Shown here piece after piece: positions 34,595-42,981 of a DNA stretch of 64,000 nucleotides. Source of the DNA: Timaviella obliquedivisa GSE-PSE-MK23-08B (lineage in GTDB: Bacteria > Cyanobacteriota > Cyanobacteriia > Elainellales > Elainellaceae); assembly GCA_019358855.1 (NCBI GenBank), contig JAHHII010000009.1:108490-172489 (forward strand), in the 5' to 3' direction. Position 1 is the stretch's first letter, and every line of letters begins with the position of its first letter. The translations under genes were made by a program, and so were the position numbers. The notes beneath the pieces were generated by a model. It worked only from the letters and a program-made list of their open reading frames with translations, had not been told where the DNA came from and made no database searches.

Positions 34595-35592
34595 GATACT
34601 TCTGCTCCAATTAAATTTTCTTCCCAGCGACGAGCGGGTGAACCGCGACGAATCTCTCGCCAAATTGCCGTAGCCGCTAATGTACCATCTGCGGCAGCAA
34701 TTGACACTTGATTAATCCCTTCCTTTAAATCTCCCAGCGCGAACACGCGAGGATGAGAAGTCCGGCACATTGAATCTGTCGGTAGGTTACCCCCTTTCCA
34801 TTCCAAATCAAGCCCCTTAAGATATCCGCTATGGTACTGCGAACCCATTGCTACTAATCCAGTTTGTAGATCAACTTGAGAACCATCCACTAATTCCACC
34901 CCAGTCATTTCGTGGTCATGCCCCAAAAATTGTTGAATGGGAGATTCCACCAAAGGATAGCCATGATCTTGCAGTTTTTGACGCATCTCCGCGCCCACTT
35001 CAAAAAGCCCATGGGTAAAAACGGTAATGTAAGGCGTAAACCAGTTAAGGACAAAAGCAGTATTGATTGCTCCCTCAGTATTGACGAACAAACCGCAGCG
35101 CTTATCTGCCATCTCATAGCCATCACAAATCATGCAAACATGCAGGTTGAAACCCGCGTAGTCAAACACGTTTTGCATGTTCTCTAGCTGAGGTAGGTTA
35201 TCAATGAGTCCGCTCGCAGCAATAATGTATTTAGAGCGAAAGACAGGATAACTGCTGTTGACCTTACCAATTTTGACTTTGACAGCAAAGGTTTCCCCCT
35301 CATCTTGCACATCTTCCACAAAGCCCCGCAGGTAGTCGGCATCCAGTTCCAGCATGTGGTCTTGCCCTCTTTGCAGCAAGTCTCTGCCAGGAGTATGAGG
35401 GGGAAAGCCGACAAAATTGGTGACATCTTGCATCCAAAACGATCGCCCCTTCCCTTTCTCAACTACAAGGCAAGAGAGGCGATAGCGCTGAAGGTAAATA
35501 GCGGCAGAAAGCCCACCTACGCCGCCGCCTACAATAATCACGTCATAGAGATGATTTAGGCGTTGATCCAGGGTATTTTTTGAAAGTTTCAT
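34591..35592 (-). CDS. Thioredoxin-reductase-like flavoprotein lacking NADPH motifs
   Basis: 333-aa FAD-dependent pyridine-nucleotide-disulfide oxidoreductase relative. FAD motif 1 is DVIIVGGGVGGLSAAIYL (17-34) and FAD motif 2 is VFALGDLKEGINQVSIA (about 288-304). The redox-active CxxCD is CMICDG (Cys153, Cys156, Asp157). In the second nucleotide domain the usual GGGxSA and HRR motifs are replaced by VNTEGAINTAF and VFTHGLF (about 170-197). It may use ferredoxin or another flavin donor, as described for deeply rooted thioredoxin reductases (DTR) of cyanobacteria; that assignment is inference. Coupled by GTGA to a coiled-coil gene. Confidence 0.85.
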   Translation of the reverse strand: MKLSKNTLDQRLNHLYDVIIVGGGVGGLSAAIYLQRYRLSCLVVEKGKGRSFWMQDVTNFVGFPPHTPGRDLLQRGQDHMLELDADYLRGFVEDVQDEGETFAVKVKIGKVNSSYPVFRSKYIIAASGLIDNLPQLENMQNVFDYAGFNLHVCMICDGYEMADKRCGLFVNTEGAINTAFVLNWFTPYITVFTHGLFEVGAEMRQKLQDHGYPLVESPIQQFLGHDHEMTGVELVDGSQVDLQTGLVAMGSQYHSGYLKGLDLEWKGGNLPTDSMCRTSHPRVFALGDLKEGINQVSIAAADGTLAATAIWREIRRGSPARRWEENLIGAEVS

Positions 35593-35745
35593 AGCGGTTA
35601 ACCTAAGATGCCTGAAATTATAATCAGGGAATAATTTTTGCTGAGCCTTACTTTAAGATTTGTTGCAAAGGCTATGCAGCACTCATATAGTCTCTATTGT
35701 GCCATTTTGCTCGAAAGAGCGGCGGCAGGGCAGAGAAAGTAAATA

Positions 35746-35789
35746 GGGGCAAGCGATTCATCCAAATGATGGTTAGAATCGCTTGCCCC
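35746..35789 (-). terminator. Strong hairpin, terminator of rpsF
   Basis: A perfect 14-bp inverted repeat: GGGGCAAGCGATTC at 35746-35759 and its complement at 35776-35789, with a 16-base loop. On the minus strand it is followed by TATTTACTTT and lies 37 bases past the rpsF stop. Confidence 0.8.
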
Positions 35790-35825
35790 TTGCTTGTCTC
35801 TTTAAAGAGACCTGACCAGAACCGC

Positions 35826-36143
35826 TTAAGCCTCGACTGCAACTTCTTCAACTGCTACAGGGTCGGGCTTTGTGGTCAAATACCGAATCACTTCATCGCT
35901 GAGGCGCATCGATCGCTCCATTCCAGCAATTGCCGTTCCAGGAGCTTCGTAATTCATTTGAATATAAACGCCCTCGCGGTGCTTACCAATTTCGTAAGCG
36001 AGGCGGCGCTTGCCCCGATGCTGGGTTTCCACGTTTTCAGCACCTTGTTCCTTTAGGAAATTTTGGTACTTGCCGATCGCCTGATCGGTTAATTCTTCGC
36101 CCAAGTCTGGACGCAAGATATACATCGTTTCATACTGTTGCAT
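35826..36143 (-). CDS. rpsF: 30S ribosomal protein bS6
   Basis: 105-aa ribosomal protein S6, binding 16S rRNA with bS18 in the small-subunit platform. Start [20 protein letters not shown] and the core [20 protein letters not shown] are diagnostic, as is the conserved [13 protein letters not shown] near the end. AAGGAG lies eight bases before the ATG. It is alone here (no rpsR/rplI beside it), which is common in cyanobacteria. Divergent from the FAH-family gene; a strong hairpin follows its stop. Confidence 0.97.
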   Translation of the reverse strand: MQQYETMYILRPDLGEELTDQAIGKYQNFLKEQGAENVETQHRGKRRLAYEIGKHREGVYIQMNYEAPGTAIAGMERSMRLSDEVIRYLTTKPDPVAVEEVAVEA

Positions 36144-36243
36144 GGTAGTTTTCTCCTTGTGGGCATAAGGCTTCTGGCAGAAAAATCATCTGCTCTAAGA
36201 AGCAAGGACTTACAATCATATATCAAACAAAGTCAATTCACCT

Positions 36244-37044
36244 ATGGCGCAACGCTACGTCCGAATCCAAACCACTGTGGGCACACTCTGTTACGGAGTG
36301 CTCCAGCTCGATCGCAAAGTGCAAATCCTTGATGCCCCGCCTTGGCTCAACGGTCTGCCCACCGAGGAAGTCCTAGCCGCTAATGAGTATGTGTTATTAG
36401 CTCCTTGTGCGCCCACCAAAATTATTGCGGTCGGCAAAAACTACATTAAGCACGCCGCCGAAATGGGGGGCGAAGTGCCTAAAGAGCCCTTACTGTTCAT
36501 GAAGCCTTCAACGGCAGTCATTGCCCCCGGAGCCGCAATCCAGTACCCACCTCAATCCAGTCGAGTCGATTATGAGGGCGAACTTGCGCTCATCATTGGC
36601 AATCGCTGTTCCAACTGCACGCCAGAGCAAGCCCGCAACAAAATTTGGGGATTCACCATTGCTAACGATGTCACTGCAAGAGATTTGCAAAAAAGCGATG
36701 GACAATGGACTAGAGCAAAGGGCTTTGATACCTTCTGCCCCCTGGGGCCTTGGATTGTCCGAGAACTCAGCAGTGCGGCTAAGCTGCAAACTTTTCTGAA
36801 CGATAATCCTCATCCTGTACAGTCGGCATCAATTGATGAAATGGCGTTCTCGCCAGAGGTCTTAGTTTCCTACATCAGCCAAGCCATTACCCTACTACCC
36901 GGAGACGTAGTGCTGACTGGAACACCCGAAGGCGTGGGTGCAGTGCAAGTGGGCGATCGCATTCGCATCGAAATTGAAGGCATTGGCTCCTTGGAAAACT
37001 CAGTCATTGCCAAGCAGCCTGTTGTAATGGCGATCGAGCCTTAG
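36244..37044 (+). CDS. Fumarylacetoacetate hydrolase-family protein
   Basis: 266-aa FAH-family hydrolase/decarboxylase/isomerase. The C-terminal catalytic fold covers about 58-262: KIIAVGKNYIKHAAEM, LLFMKPSTAVI, DYEGELALIIG (metal-binding Glu residues), FTIANDVTARDLQ and DVVLTGTPEGVG. Related enzymes cleave acylpyruvates or decarboxylate oxaloacetate; the substrate here cannot be told from sequence. The stop overlaps the convergent tic20 stop by four bases. Confidence 0.92.
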   Translation: MAQRYVRIQTTVGTLCYGVLQLDRKVQILDAPPWLNGLPTEEVLAANEYVLLAPCAPTKIIAVGKNYIKHAAEMGGEVPKEPLLFMKPSTAVIAPGAAIQYPPQSSRVDYEGELALIIGNRCSNCTPEQARNKIWGFTIANDVTARDLQKSDGQWTRAKGFDTFCPLGPWIVRELSSAAKLQTFLNDNPHPVQSASIDEMAFSPEVLVSYISQAITLLPGDVVLTGTPEGVGAVQVGDRIRIEIEGIGSLENSVIAKQPVVMAIEP

Positions 37045-37517
37045 CGCACCTGCATATAAACTGCGTCTGAAAGAGTGGGGATCTCGGCGTAGCGCCCCAG
37101 CACCGATTGAACAATGGAGTAAATGATGGCGGCGATCGCTCCTAAAAACACAACGTTATACAGAGTCTCAATAATTAGCCCGCCGCCCAGTCCCGGTGCC
37201 ATCACGCTAAAGAGCAAGCTACACAGCACCAAAATAATATCGATCAAAATTGCCTGCATTGCATTAAAACGAATGAAATGAGCAATATTTTCATTCCGCA
37301 CCACGCCCATATAAAGCGCAAAGAAGACAATCAGTCCGGCAAAAGGAATCGCGCCATAGAGACTAATAATCGGCATCAGTGGGACAAATAAGATGCCAAG
37401 GACTGGAAACTGGCTCAAAAATGGACTTGCAAATGCCAAAGACTCAATCAGGGGTAAAAGATAGGGCAAGCAAGCTAACGCCCGATCTTGAGGGGATGTA
37501 GAACCGCGCCAAGACAT
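37041..37517 (-). CDS. Tic20 family protein
   Basis: 158-aa four-helix membrane protein of the Tic20 family, the cyanobacterial homologue of the chloroplast inner-envelope import channel component. Family pattern: DRALACLPYLLPLIESLAFA, FVPLMPIISLYGAIPFAGLI, and HFIRFNAMQAILIDIILVLC, followed by a last helix and the C-terminal IPTLSDAVYMQV. Role in free-living cyanobacteria is not settled. It has an independent promoter region upstream, in antisense orientation to the FAH gene. Confidence 0.92.
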   Translation of the reverse strand: MSWRGSTSPQDRALACLPYLLPLIESLAFASPFLSQFPVLGILFVPLMPIISLYGAIPFAGLIVFFALYMGVVRNENIAHFIRFNAMQAILIDIILVLCSLLFSVMAPGLGGGLIIETLYNVVFLGAIAAIIYSIVQSVLGRYAEIPTLSDAVYMQVR

Positions 37518-37602
37518 AATTTATCTCTCCAACGTCAAAGATCTGAATGTTGCTCTCAATAAGCCTAGGATACCGCACCCCTCAAACCGTCGCAGGAACC
37601 CT

Positions 37603-37800
37603 CTATTCAATATGAACAATCCGAAAGCCCATCTGACACTCAAACTGCTCAGGCAGCCGCTCAGTGGCTTTGCCTAATGCCCGCCCACACCGCAGCTTTC
37701 CCTGATTCCAGCGGGGCTGACCGCTTTGATCTGCCATTAAGCAAGCCTGGCAGACCTGATGCGGAGAGAGGAGTTGGTCTTCCATCACAATCACTAACAT
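37603..37800 (-). CDS. Small cysteine-containing conserved hypothetical
   Basis: 65-aa protein with four cysteines (VCQACLMADQSG, KLRCGRAL, QFECQMGF), a spacing that could bind a metal such as zinc. GAGG seven bases before ATG 37800 supports the start; an in-frame ATG at 37785 (MEDQLLSPHQVC) is an alternative. No family known to me. It lies alone between tic20 and ilvE on the same strand. Confidence 0.6.
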   Translation of the reverse strand: MLVIVMEDQLLSPHQVCQACLMADQSGQPRWNQGKLRCGRALGKATERLPEQFECQMGFRIVHIE

Positions 37801-37928
37801 GTGATACCTCTGGCTTTCGCCTATCCCATTGAGCCTATTTTATGTCAGGGTTTGGGGATACGGGGTTGATTGACTCATAGCTTATTAGATACAGTCAGCG
37901 GGAGAAGTATCAGATGATTCACTCCTTC

Positions 37929-38840
37929 TTAAATGGGAATAGCAAACACCCAATCTGAATATTCCGGATCACGGTTCTCGGTAATAGCAGAAAGTTTTTC
38001 CCTAAGTTGATGAGTGATAGGTCGGTTTGTGGAAAGTTGATAATTCTCAATTTGTCTGACTGGGGTAATTTTTGCCGCTGTGCCGCTCAAAAACACCTCG
38101 TCGGCAATCAGCAATTCTGTTTTATCAACTGGACGTTCCACCACTGGAATACCGAGATTACGGGCAAGGGTCAAAATGCTGTCTCGGGTGATTCCTTCCA
38201 AAATATCTTGCTCAAATCCTGGCGTAATGATCTTGCCTTGCCGCACGATGAAAATATTCATTCCTGAAGCTTCACTCACTTTACCCTGCGAGTTCATTAA
38301 AATAGCTTCATCAAACCCCGATGTTACTGCCTCGGTTTTAGCAAGAGACGAGGTAATGTAAGCACCACTAATTTTGCCCCGTAGCGGTAGACTCCGATCT
38401 TCTTGGCGATACCAGGAGCTAAGCCGACAACTGACACCGTCGGGGGAGAGGTAGTCGCCTAGCTCTAGGCCGTACACAAAAAAGTTGTGCTCAATATTAT
38501 GGAGGCGGGGGGCAATCCCTAGGTCAGAGGTGTAAACAAACGGACGGATATAGAAAGAGGTGGTCGGCTGATTCTTTTCAACAAAGTCAACGATAACAGA
38601 CTGAATTTTACTGGCAGGTAAGTCGTAGTTGAGTAAACGGGCGCTGTTGCTAAGGCGATCGCAATGGCGATCGAGCCGAAATAACAAAACCTGATTAGGA
38701 TTTTGAGGATCAGGAATTCCTCTTAATCCTCCAAACGCTCCAGTGCCGTAGTGCAACGCATGAGTGGCGATCGAAAGCTTAGCCTCTTTAAAAGGGATGA
38801 ACTGATCTTCAAAATAGGCGATCGGCAAAAAATTATGCAT
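37929..38840 (-). CDS. ilvE: Branched-chain amino acid aminotransferase
   Basis: About 303 aa from ATG 38840; an open frame continues to 38927 but family homologues begin near HNFLPIAYFEDQFIPFKEAK. Fold-type IV PLP enzyme for the last step of Leu, Ile and Val synthesis. Marks are ATHALHYGTGAFGGLRG, KISGAYITSSLAKTEAVTSG (PLP-lysine region), ILMNSQGKVSEASGMNIFIV and EVFLSGTAAKITPVRQI. Length and motifs are normal. Divergent from the REC-phosphatase gene. Confidence 0.95.
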   Translation of the reverse strand: MHNFLPIAYFEDQFIPFKEAKLSIATHALHYGTGAFGGLRGIPDPQNPNQVLLFRLDRHCDRLSNSARLLNYDLPASKIQSVIVDFVEKNQPTTSFYIRPFVYTSDLGIAPRLHNIEHNFFVYGLELGDYLSPDGVSCRLSSWYRQEDRSLPLRGKISGAYITSSLAKTEAVTSGFDEAILMNSQGKVSEASGMNIFIVRQGKIITPGFEQDILEGITRDSILTLARNLGIPVVERPVDKTELLIADEVFLSGTAAKITPVRQIENYQLSTNRPITHQLREKLSAITENRDPEYSDWVFAIPI

Positions 38841-39057
38841 AGCTGTTCCCCAGCGACGTTCCTGTAAGACCGCCATTATCACACAATTACCCCAGCCTCC
38901 ATCCACCTTCATGACTTTTGAAAACATCCTTCCTAGCTCACTTGCTGCTTGCCTGCCTGCCTACGCTCTACTGTTATTCCTCCCCCGCGTTTCGGGTACC
39001 TTGACTACGTGCGACAAATAGCAGGATAGACAATGGAAAGCAATCCATTTGAAGCAA

Positions 39058-40779
39058 ATGCTCAAGCAAGTCGAGCCAAGCATGACTGAAGCAGATGAAA
39101 GCAAGCTCAAACTCATGGTTGTAGACGATGAGGCAGATAACCTAGAACTGCTCCAACGCACCTTTCGACGCGACTTCAAAGTGTTCTTGGCAGAAAGCGG
39201 CTTCAAAGCTCTACAAATCCTAGAGCAAGAAGGAGAAATGGCGATTATTATCTCCGACCAACGAATGCCAAAAATGAACGGCACTGATTTTTTGAGCCGG
39301 ACTGTCGATCGCTTCCCCGACACCATGCGGATTCTGCTAACTGGCTACACCGATGTCGAAGACTTAGTCGGAGCCATTAACACGGGCAAGGTGTTCAAAT
39401 ACATCATGAAACCCTGGAATCCCGATGACCTTGCAGTTGTCGTCCAGCAAGCCGCAGAAACCTACCGAGTGCTAAAGCAACGCACCAACGAACTCCACCG
39501 AGCCCTGCGCCGAGAGTCTCTTTTCAACGCAGTCACCACTGCTATCCGAGAGTCCCTCGACTATCGCAGTATGCTTCAGACCGTCGTTGAAACCATTGGT
39601 CACACCTTTGCAACCGACACTTGCATGTTGCGCCCCATTCAAAGCAATACCGCCTTTTCCTCCCAGTTTTCCTCAGAGGTTTTCTCTTATCCCCAAACTT
39701 TAGAACAAAGTGTCAACGGTTCACCCCGACTCCCCTATCTCAACCTAGCAAAATTGGAATGGGTCATGGAAACCCGCCAAATTCAGCGGATTCAAAGCAA
39801 GGAAAATGATACCTTTTGTACCTATTTGGCGGTGCCTCTCTCCTACCAACAGGAGGCGCTAGCAGTGCTAGTGCTTTATAAAGAAAGTCCTTCAGAACCT
39901 TGGGTTGAAGAAGAGGTTCAGTTAATTGCAGGGGTTGCCGAGCAGGCATCATTAGCTATTTCCCAAGCCAAGCTCTACCAGCGCATTCAAAAGCAAACCG
40001 AGCAGATGCAAGCAGAGCTAGCAGTCGCCCACCAAATTCAAACCAATCTACTGCGTCAAAGCTGGCCTCAACTCGATACCGTCAAAATTCAGGCATATTG
40101 CTACCCGGCTCGTGAAGTAGGTGGAGATTTTTTTGAAGTCTATGTCCACCCGCAAGGAGACGTTTGGGTAGCTGTAGGAGATGTTTCAGGAAAAGGTGTA
40201 CCAGCCGCTCTCTTTATGGCAAGCGCAATTTCATTGCTGAGACGCGAGCTTTCTCAAGAAGTTCCACCCGAACCCAATATTGTGATGCAAAATATGAACG
40301 CCAACTTGTCGGAAGACTTAGTAGGCAGCAATTGCTTTATCACCATGGTATTGGCACGATACAACCCAACCAGCCGTGAATTGGTTTATGCCAATGCAGG
40401 GCATATTTATCCTCTGGTGTGGTCGCCTCAACAGTTAGTAGCACAGTCTGATGCTGACAAACCGCTTGAACCAACCTACCTAAAAATCAGAGGCGTACCC
40501 CTAGGAATTTTGCCTAACTGGCAAGCTCTAGCAGGAAGTAGCACCCTTAACTGTGGGGAGATCTTACTCCTAACCAGCGACGGTATTACCGAAGCAACGA
40601 TTTCTGAATCTGCTGATGAAGCGCCATCTAGTACGGCAATGCTGCAACAATCGGGGCTTTGGAAACTTTTAACTCAAGAGAAAGGTCGATTGGACTTGAG
40701 TGCTTTACTAGCTCACATTCAAAACCATAGTCAGGTTCAAGAAGATGATCAAACGATTCTTTCTTTGGAGGTTCTGTAG
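39058..40779 (+). CDS. Response regulator with GAF and PP2C (SpoIIE-type) phosphatase domains
   Basis: About 573 aa from ATG 39058 (a TTG at 39049 and an ATG at 39082 are alternatives). A REC domain (about 15-135) has VVDDEAD, phosphoacceptor Asp in IIISDQRMPKMNGTDF and the closing lysine in YIMKPWNPDD. A GAF domain follows (about 165-310, TFCTYLAVPLSYQQEALAVL), then a coiled linker, then a SpoIIE/PP2C phosphatase (about 335-570: CYPAREVGGDFFEVYV, GDVSGKGVPAALFMA, LLLTSDGITEA). Phosphorylation is expected to control dephosphorylation of an anti-anti-sigma-like partner. The RsbW-like kinase starts 3 bp after the stop. Confidence 0.93.
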   Translation: MLKQVEPSMTEADESKLKLMVVDDEADNLELLQRTFRRDFKVFLAESGFKALQILEQEGEMAIIISDQRMPKMNGTDFLSRTVDRFPDTMRILLTGYTDVEDLVGAINTGKVFKYIMKPWNPDDLAVVVQQAAETYRVLKQRTNELHRALRRESLFNAVTTAIRESLDYRSMLQTVVETIGHTFATDTCMLRPIQSNTAFSSQFSSEVFSYPQTLEQSVNGSPRLPYLNLAKLEWVMETRQIQRIQSKENDTFCTYLAVPLSYQQEALAVLVLYKESPSEPWVEEEVQLIAGVAEQASLAISQAKLYQRIQKQTEQMQAELAVAHQIQTNLLRQSWPQLDTVKIQAYCYPAREVGGDFFEVYVHPQGDVWVAVGDVSGKGVPAALFMASAISLLRRELSQEVPPEPNIVMQNMNANLSEDLVGSNCFITMVLARYNPTSRELVYANAGHIYPLVWSPQQLVAQSDADKPLEPTYLKIRGVPLGILPNWQALAGSSTLNCGEILLLTSDGITEATISESADEAPSSTAMLQQSGLWKLLTQEKGRLDLSALLAHIQNHSQVQEDDQTILSLEVL

Positions 40780-40782
40780 CTC

Positions 40783-41214
40783 ATGAAAACTGAACTCCAT
40801 GTTCCGAGCGATTTAAAGTTTTTAAAGGTGGTTGAAGATTGGCTACTGGGATCGCTCGAAATTGAACTTGAAGACCAAGTAGACTGGGCAAGACAATCAA
40901 ATCGGCTACGGTTAGTCTTGGTGGAAGCTTACTCTAACGTTGTTCGGCACGCTCATCGAGAGCAACCAAACTTATCAGTTTTAGTGCGTCTAGAACTTAA
41001 AGATAGGGAGATGAATCTGGAAATTTGGGATCATGGTAAGGGCTACGATTTATCGACCTATTTGGCTCCTGAGCCTGAAGCGCAGCAGGAGGGCGGATAT
41101 GGCTGGCTGATTTTGAATCGGCTGATGGATCGAGTGGAGTATCGGCTTCAGGTCAATGGTCGCAATTGCTTAGTACTACAAACCACATTGCCTCATAAGG
41201 AGTTAGTACTCTAA
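40783..41214 (+). CDS. RsbW-like serine kinase / anti-sigma factor
   Basis: 143-aa GHKL-fold HATPase_c_2 protein. The N-box is LVEAYSNVVRHAHRE, the G1 box is IWDHGKGYDL, and the G2-like region is GGYGWLILNRLMDRVEY. Such proteins bind sigma factors or other partners and phosphorylate STAS anti-anti-sigma proteins. The start lies three bases after the PP2C stop, so the two form one partner-switch operon. No STAS gene is in the window. Confidence 0.92.
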   Translation: MKTELHVPSDLKFLKVVEDWLLGSLEIELEDQVDWARQSNRLRLVLVEAYSNVVRHAHREQPNLSVLVRLELKDREMNLEIWDHGKGYDLSTYLAPEPEAQQEGGYGWLILNRLMDRVEYRLQVNGRNCLVLQTTLPHKELVL

Positions 41215-41320
41215 GTAGAACAGAACCCAGTGCTACCTTGTCCAGAATCCTCCTAGAAGAGCAAGCTTGGGTTTTCAGAGAGTATTGGCAGAAGGATGAC
41301 CCAGACAATTACTCACACAA

Positions 41321-41358
41321 GCTAAAGGAGAACACGGTTGCCCACATTCTCCTTTAGC
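41321..41358. terminator. Bidirectional hairpin between convergent genes
   Basis: A perfect 12-bp inverted repeat, GCTAAAGGAGAA (41321-41332) with its complement at 41347-41358, sits between the RsbW-like gene and the convergent DUF6679 gene. No long T-run follows, so its terminator role is inferred from position. Confidence 0.6.
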
Positions 41359-41387
41359 CTGAAGTTTAGCGTTTCAGTCATTCTTCA

Positions 41388-41699
41388 TCAATCAGAGTTA
41401 GATTCTGGTTGATGCTTCCAAATGCGCTCTGCATCAGGACAATCTTCAGAAACTAGAGGCTCAACATTGCCTCGGGGAACGGCTGCTAGCTTTTGCATGA
41501 CCGAGCCAATGCTTTCTAGACGAATCATTTCTTCCCAAGAGCAAACTTCGTCCTCTTCCTCCGTTTCGTAGCGAACTGTCACTAGATCACCTTCAATGTC
41601 TAGAATGCGCGCACGCTCCAGCCATCGTTGTTGATCCCGCAGAAAGATCCAAACCTCGCGACCGTCACAATGGATCTGATAGATCTTGCGGTGTAGCAT
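41388..41699 (-). CDS. DUF6679 family protein
   Basis: 103 aa from ATG 41699 (an open frame continues to 41723). Strongly conserved cyanobacterial family: MLHRKIYQIHCDGREVWIFL, RARILDIEGDLVTVRYETEE, DEVCSWEEMIRLESIG and the C-terminal DCPDAERIW. The first half has an SH3-like beta pattern; function unknown. The upstream region contains no clear promoter. Confidence 0.85.
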   Translation of the reverse strand: MLHRKIYQIHCDGREVWIFLRDQQRWLERARILDIEGDLVTVRYETEEEDEVCSWEEMIRLESIGSVMQKLAAVPRGNVEPLVSEDCPDAERIWKHQPESNSD

Positions 41700-42163
41700 G
41701 TACTGCCTCTCCTGAGAAAACAATTCTAGAAATCTTTAACGACCTGAATAACTTTGTGAAGCCTTCTGCTTAGATGTCTTTCCTCCAGACCTCAATGAAA
41801 CTCGGCTAGAATAACGAGGTATCGGCATTGCAAGAAAAGAGGGACACTCAATCTTCAAAGGTCTTCTAGAGTCGCAGCTAGCCGTTAGGTTTGTCATTTA
41901 GTTCAGTTCAGAAACTTTAGGGAACGCTGCCCAGAGGTAGGATTGAGATTTAAGTAGCCCATACTCTGACATATTCCTATTGTGCATGGAAAGAACACAG
42001 ATGTCATGAACAGTATCCACGGGGATAAGTATTCCTCATTTTTAGCGGATTGGGGTTGCTGATATTATTTGGAATACTCAATTGTACCTACTATTCTAGT
42101 CCTGACCCATGAAGTTTGGGGATCGGCTCGTAGGAACACCGTACCGCTAGGAGCGAAAGAACA
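41700..42163. other. Intergenic region upstream of the creatininase gene
   Basis: 464 bases between divergent genes with no supportable ORF, tRNA or strong hairpin. The GTACCG-type elements near 42141-42147 and a GAGCGAAAGAAC stretch before the ATG do not form a recognised regulatory site. Confidence 0.35.
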
Positions 42164-42910
42164 ATGCTGCTGCATTTGAGCACTTGGTTAGAAGTAGAAG
42201 CTTATTTAACTCACTCTCAAGGAATAATTGTGCCAATTGGCTCGACTGAGCAGCATGGCCCCACTGGACTGATTGGTACTGATGCAATTTGTGCAGAAGC
42301 GATCGCCCATGCTGTTGGAGAAGCGACCCATGCCTTAGTTTGTCCGACGCTCAATGTAGGGATGGCGATGCATCACACGGCTTTTCCAGGCAGCATCAGC
42401 CTACGACCCAGCACCCTGATTTTGTTAATCCGTGACTATTTAACCAGCCTGGTTCGAGTTGGCTTCACGAAATTCTTTTTTATCAATGGTCATGGTGGCA
42501 ATATTGCGACACTAAAGGCTGCTTTTTCTGAAAGCTATGGCACGCTTGCTGACTTAAATTTGCCCCATGCTAACCAGGTGGAATGTCGGTTGGCTAACTG
42601 GTTCACCTGCGGCTCAGTCTACAAACTTGCTAGAGAGCTTTACGGCGAGCAAGAAGGCTCCCATGCGACGCCTAGCGAAGTGGCACTCACTCAATATCTT
42701 TATCCAGACTTTATTAAGCAAGCTCCGCTCTCTGCCGAAGTGGCACGGGGATACCCGATCTATGGCGCTAACAATTTCCGCGATCGCTATCCCGATGGGC
42801 GGATGGGGTCGAATCCTGCTTTAGCAACTCCAGAGCAAGGTCAACAATTTTATGACTTGGCAGTGAAGGAATTGAGCCAGGGATACTTAGAGTTTTTAGG
42901 AGAGACCTAA
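42164..42910 (+). CDS. Creatininase-family amidohydrolase
   Basis: 248-aa member of the creatininase/FAPy-deformylase/MftE superfamily, metal-dependent hydrolases. Metal ligands are visible in PIGSTEQHGPTG, LIGTDAICAE, FINGHGGNIATL and EGSHATPSEVA. Length is normal. Creatinine itself is unlikely as a substrate in cyanobacteria; the family includes enzymes acting on cyclic amides and peptides in cofactor synthesis. It precedes proS by 71 bp in the same direction. Confidence 0.9.
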   Translation: MLLHLSTWLEVEAYLTHSQGIIVPIGSTEQHGPTGLIGTDAICAEAIAHAVGEATHALVCPTLNVGMAMHHTAFPGSISLRPSTLILLIRDYLTSLVRVGFTKFFFINGHGGNIATLKAAFSESYGTLADLNLPHANQVECRLANWFTCGSVYKLARELYGEQEGSHATPSEVALTQYLYPDFIKQAPLSAEVARGYPIYGANNFRDRYPDGRMGSNPALATPEQGQQFYDLAVKELSQGYLEFLGET

Positions 42911-42981
42911 ATCCGCTCTGACTCAGTGAGTCGTCTTTAACTTAAACTGTTATATCGATGTCTGCAAAAGGAAGCCTGATC

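Noticed and set aside
41311..41358. Possible small RNA resembling Yfr1 because of ACTCACAC next to a strong hairpin
   Set aside because: The conserved ACTCCTCACAC core is absent; a terminator between convergent genes explains the hairpin.
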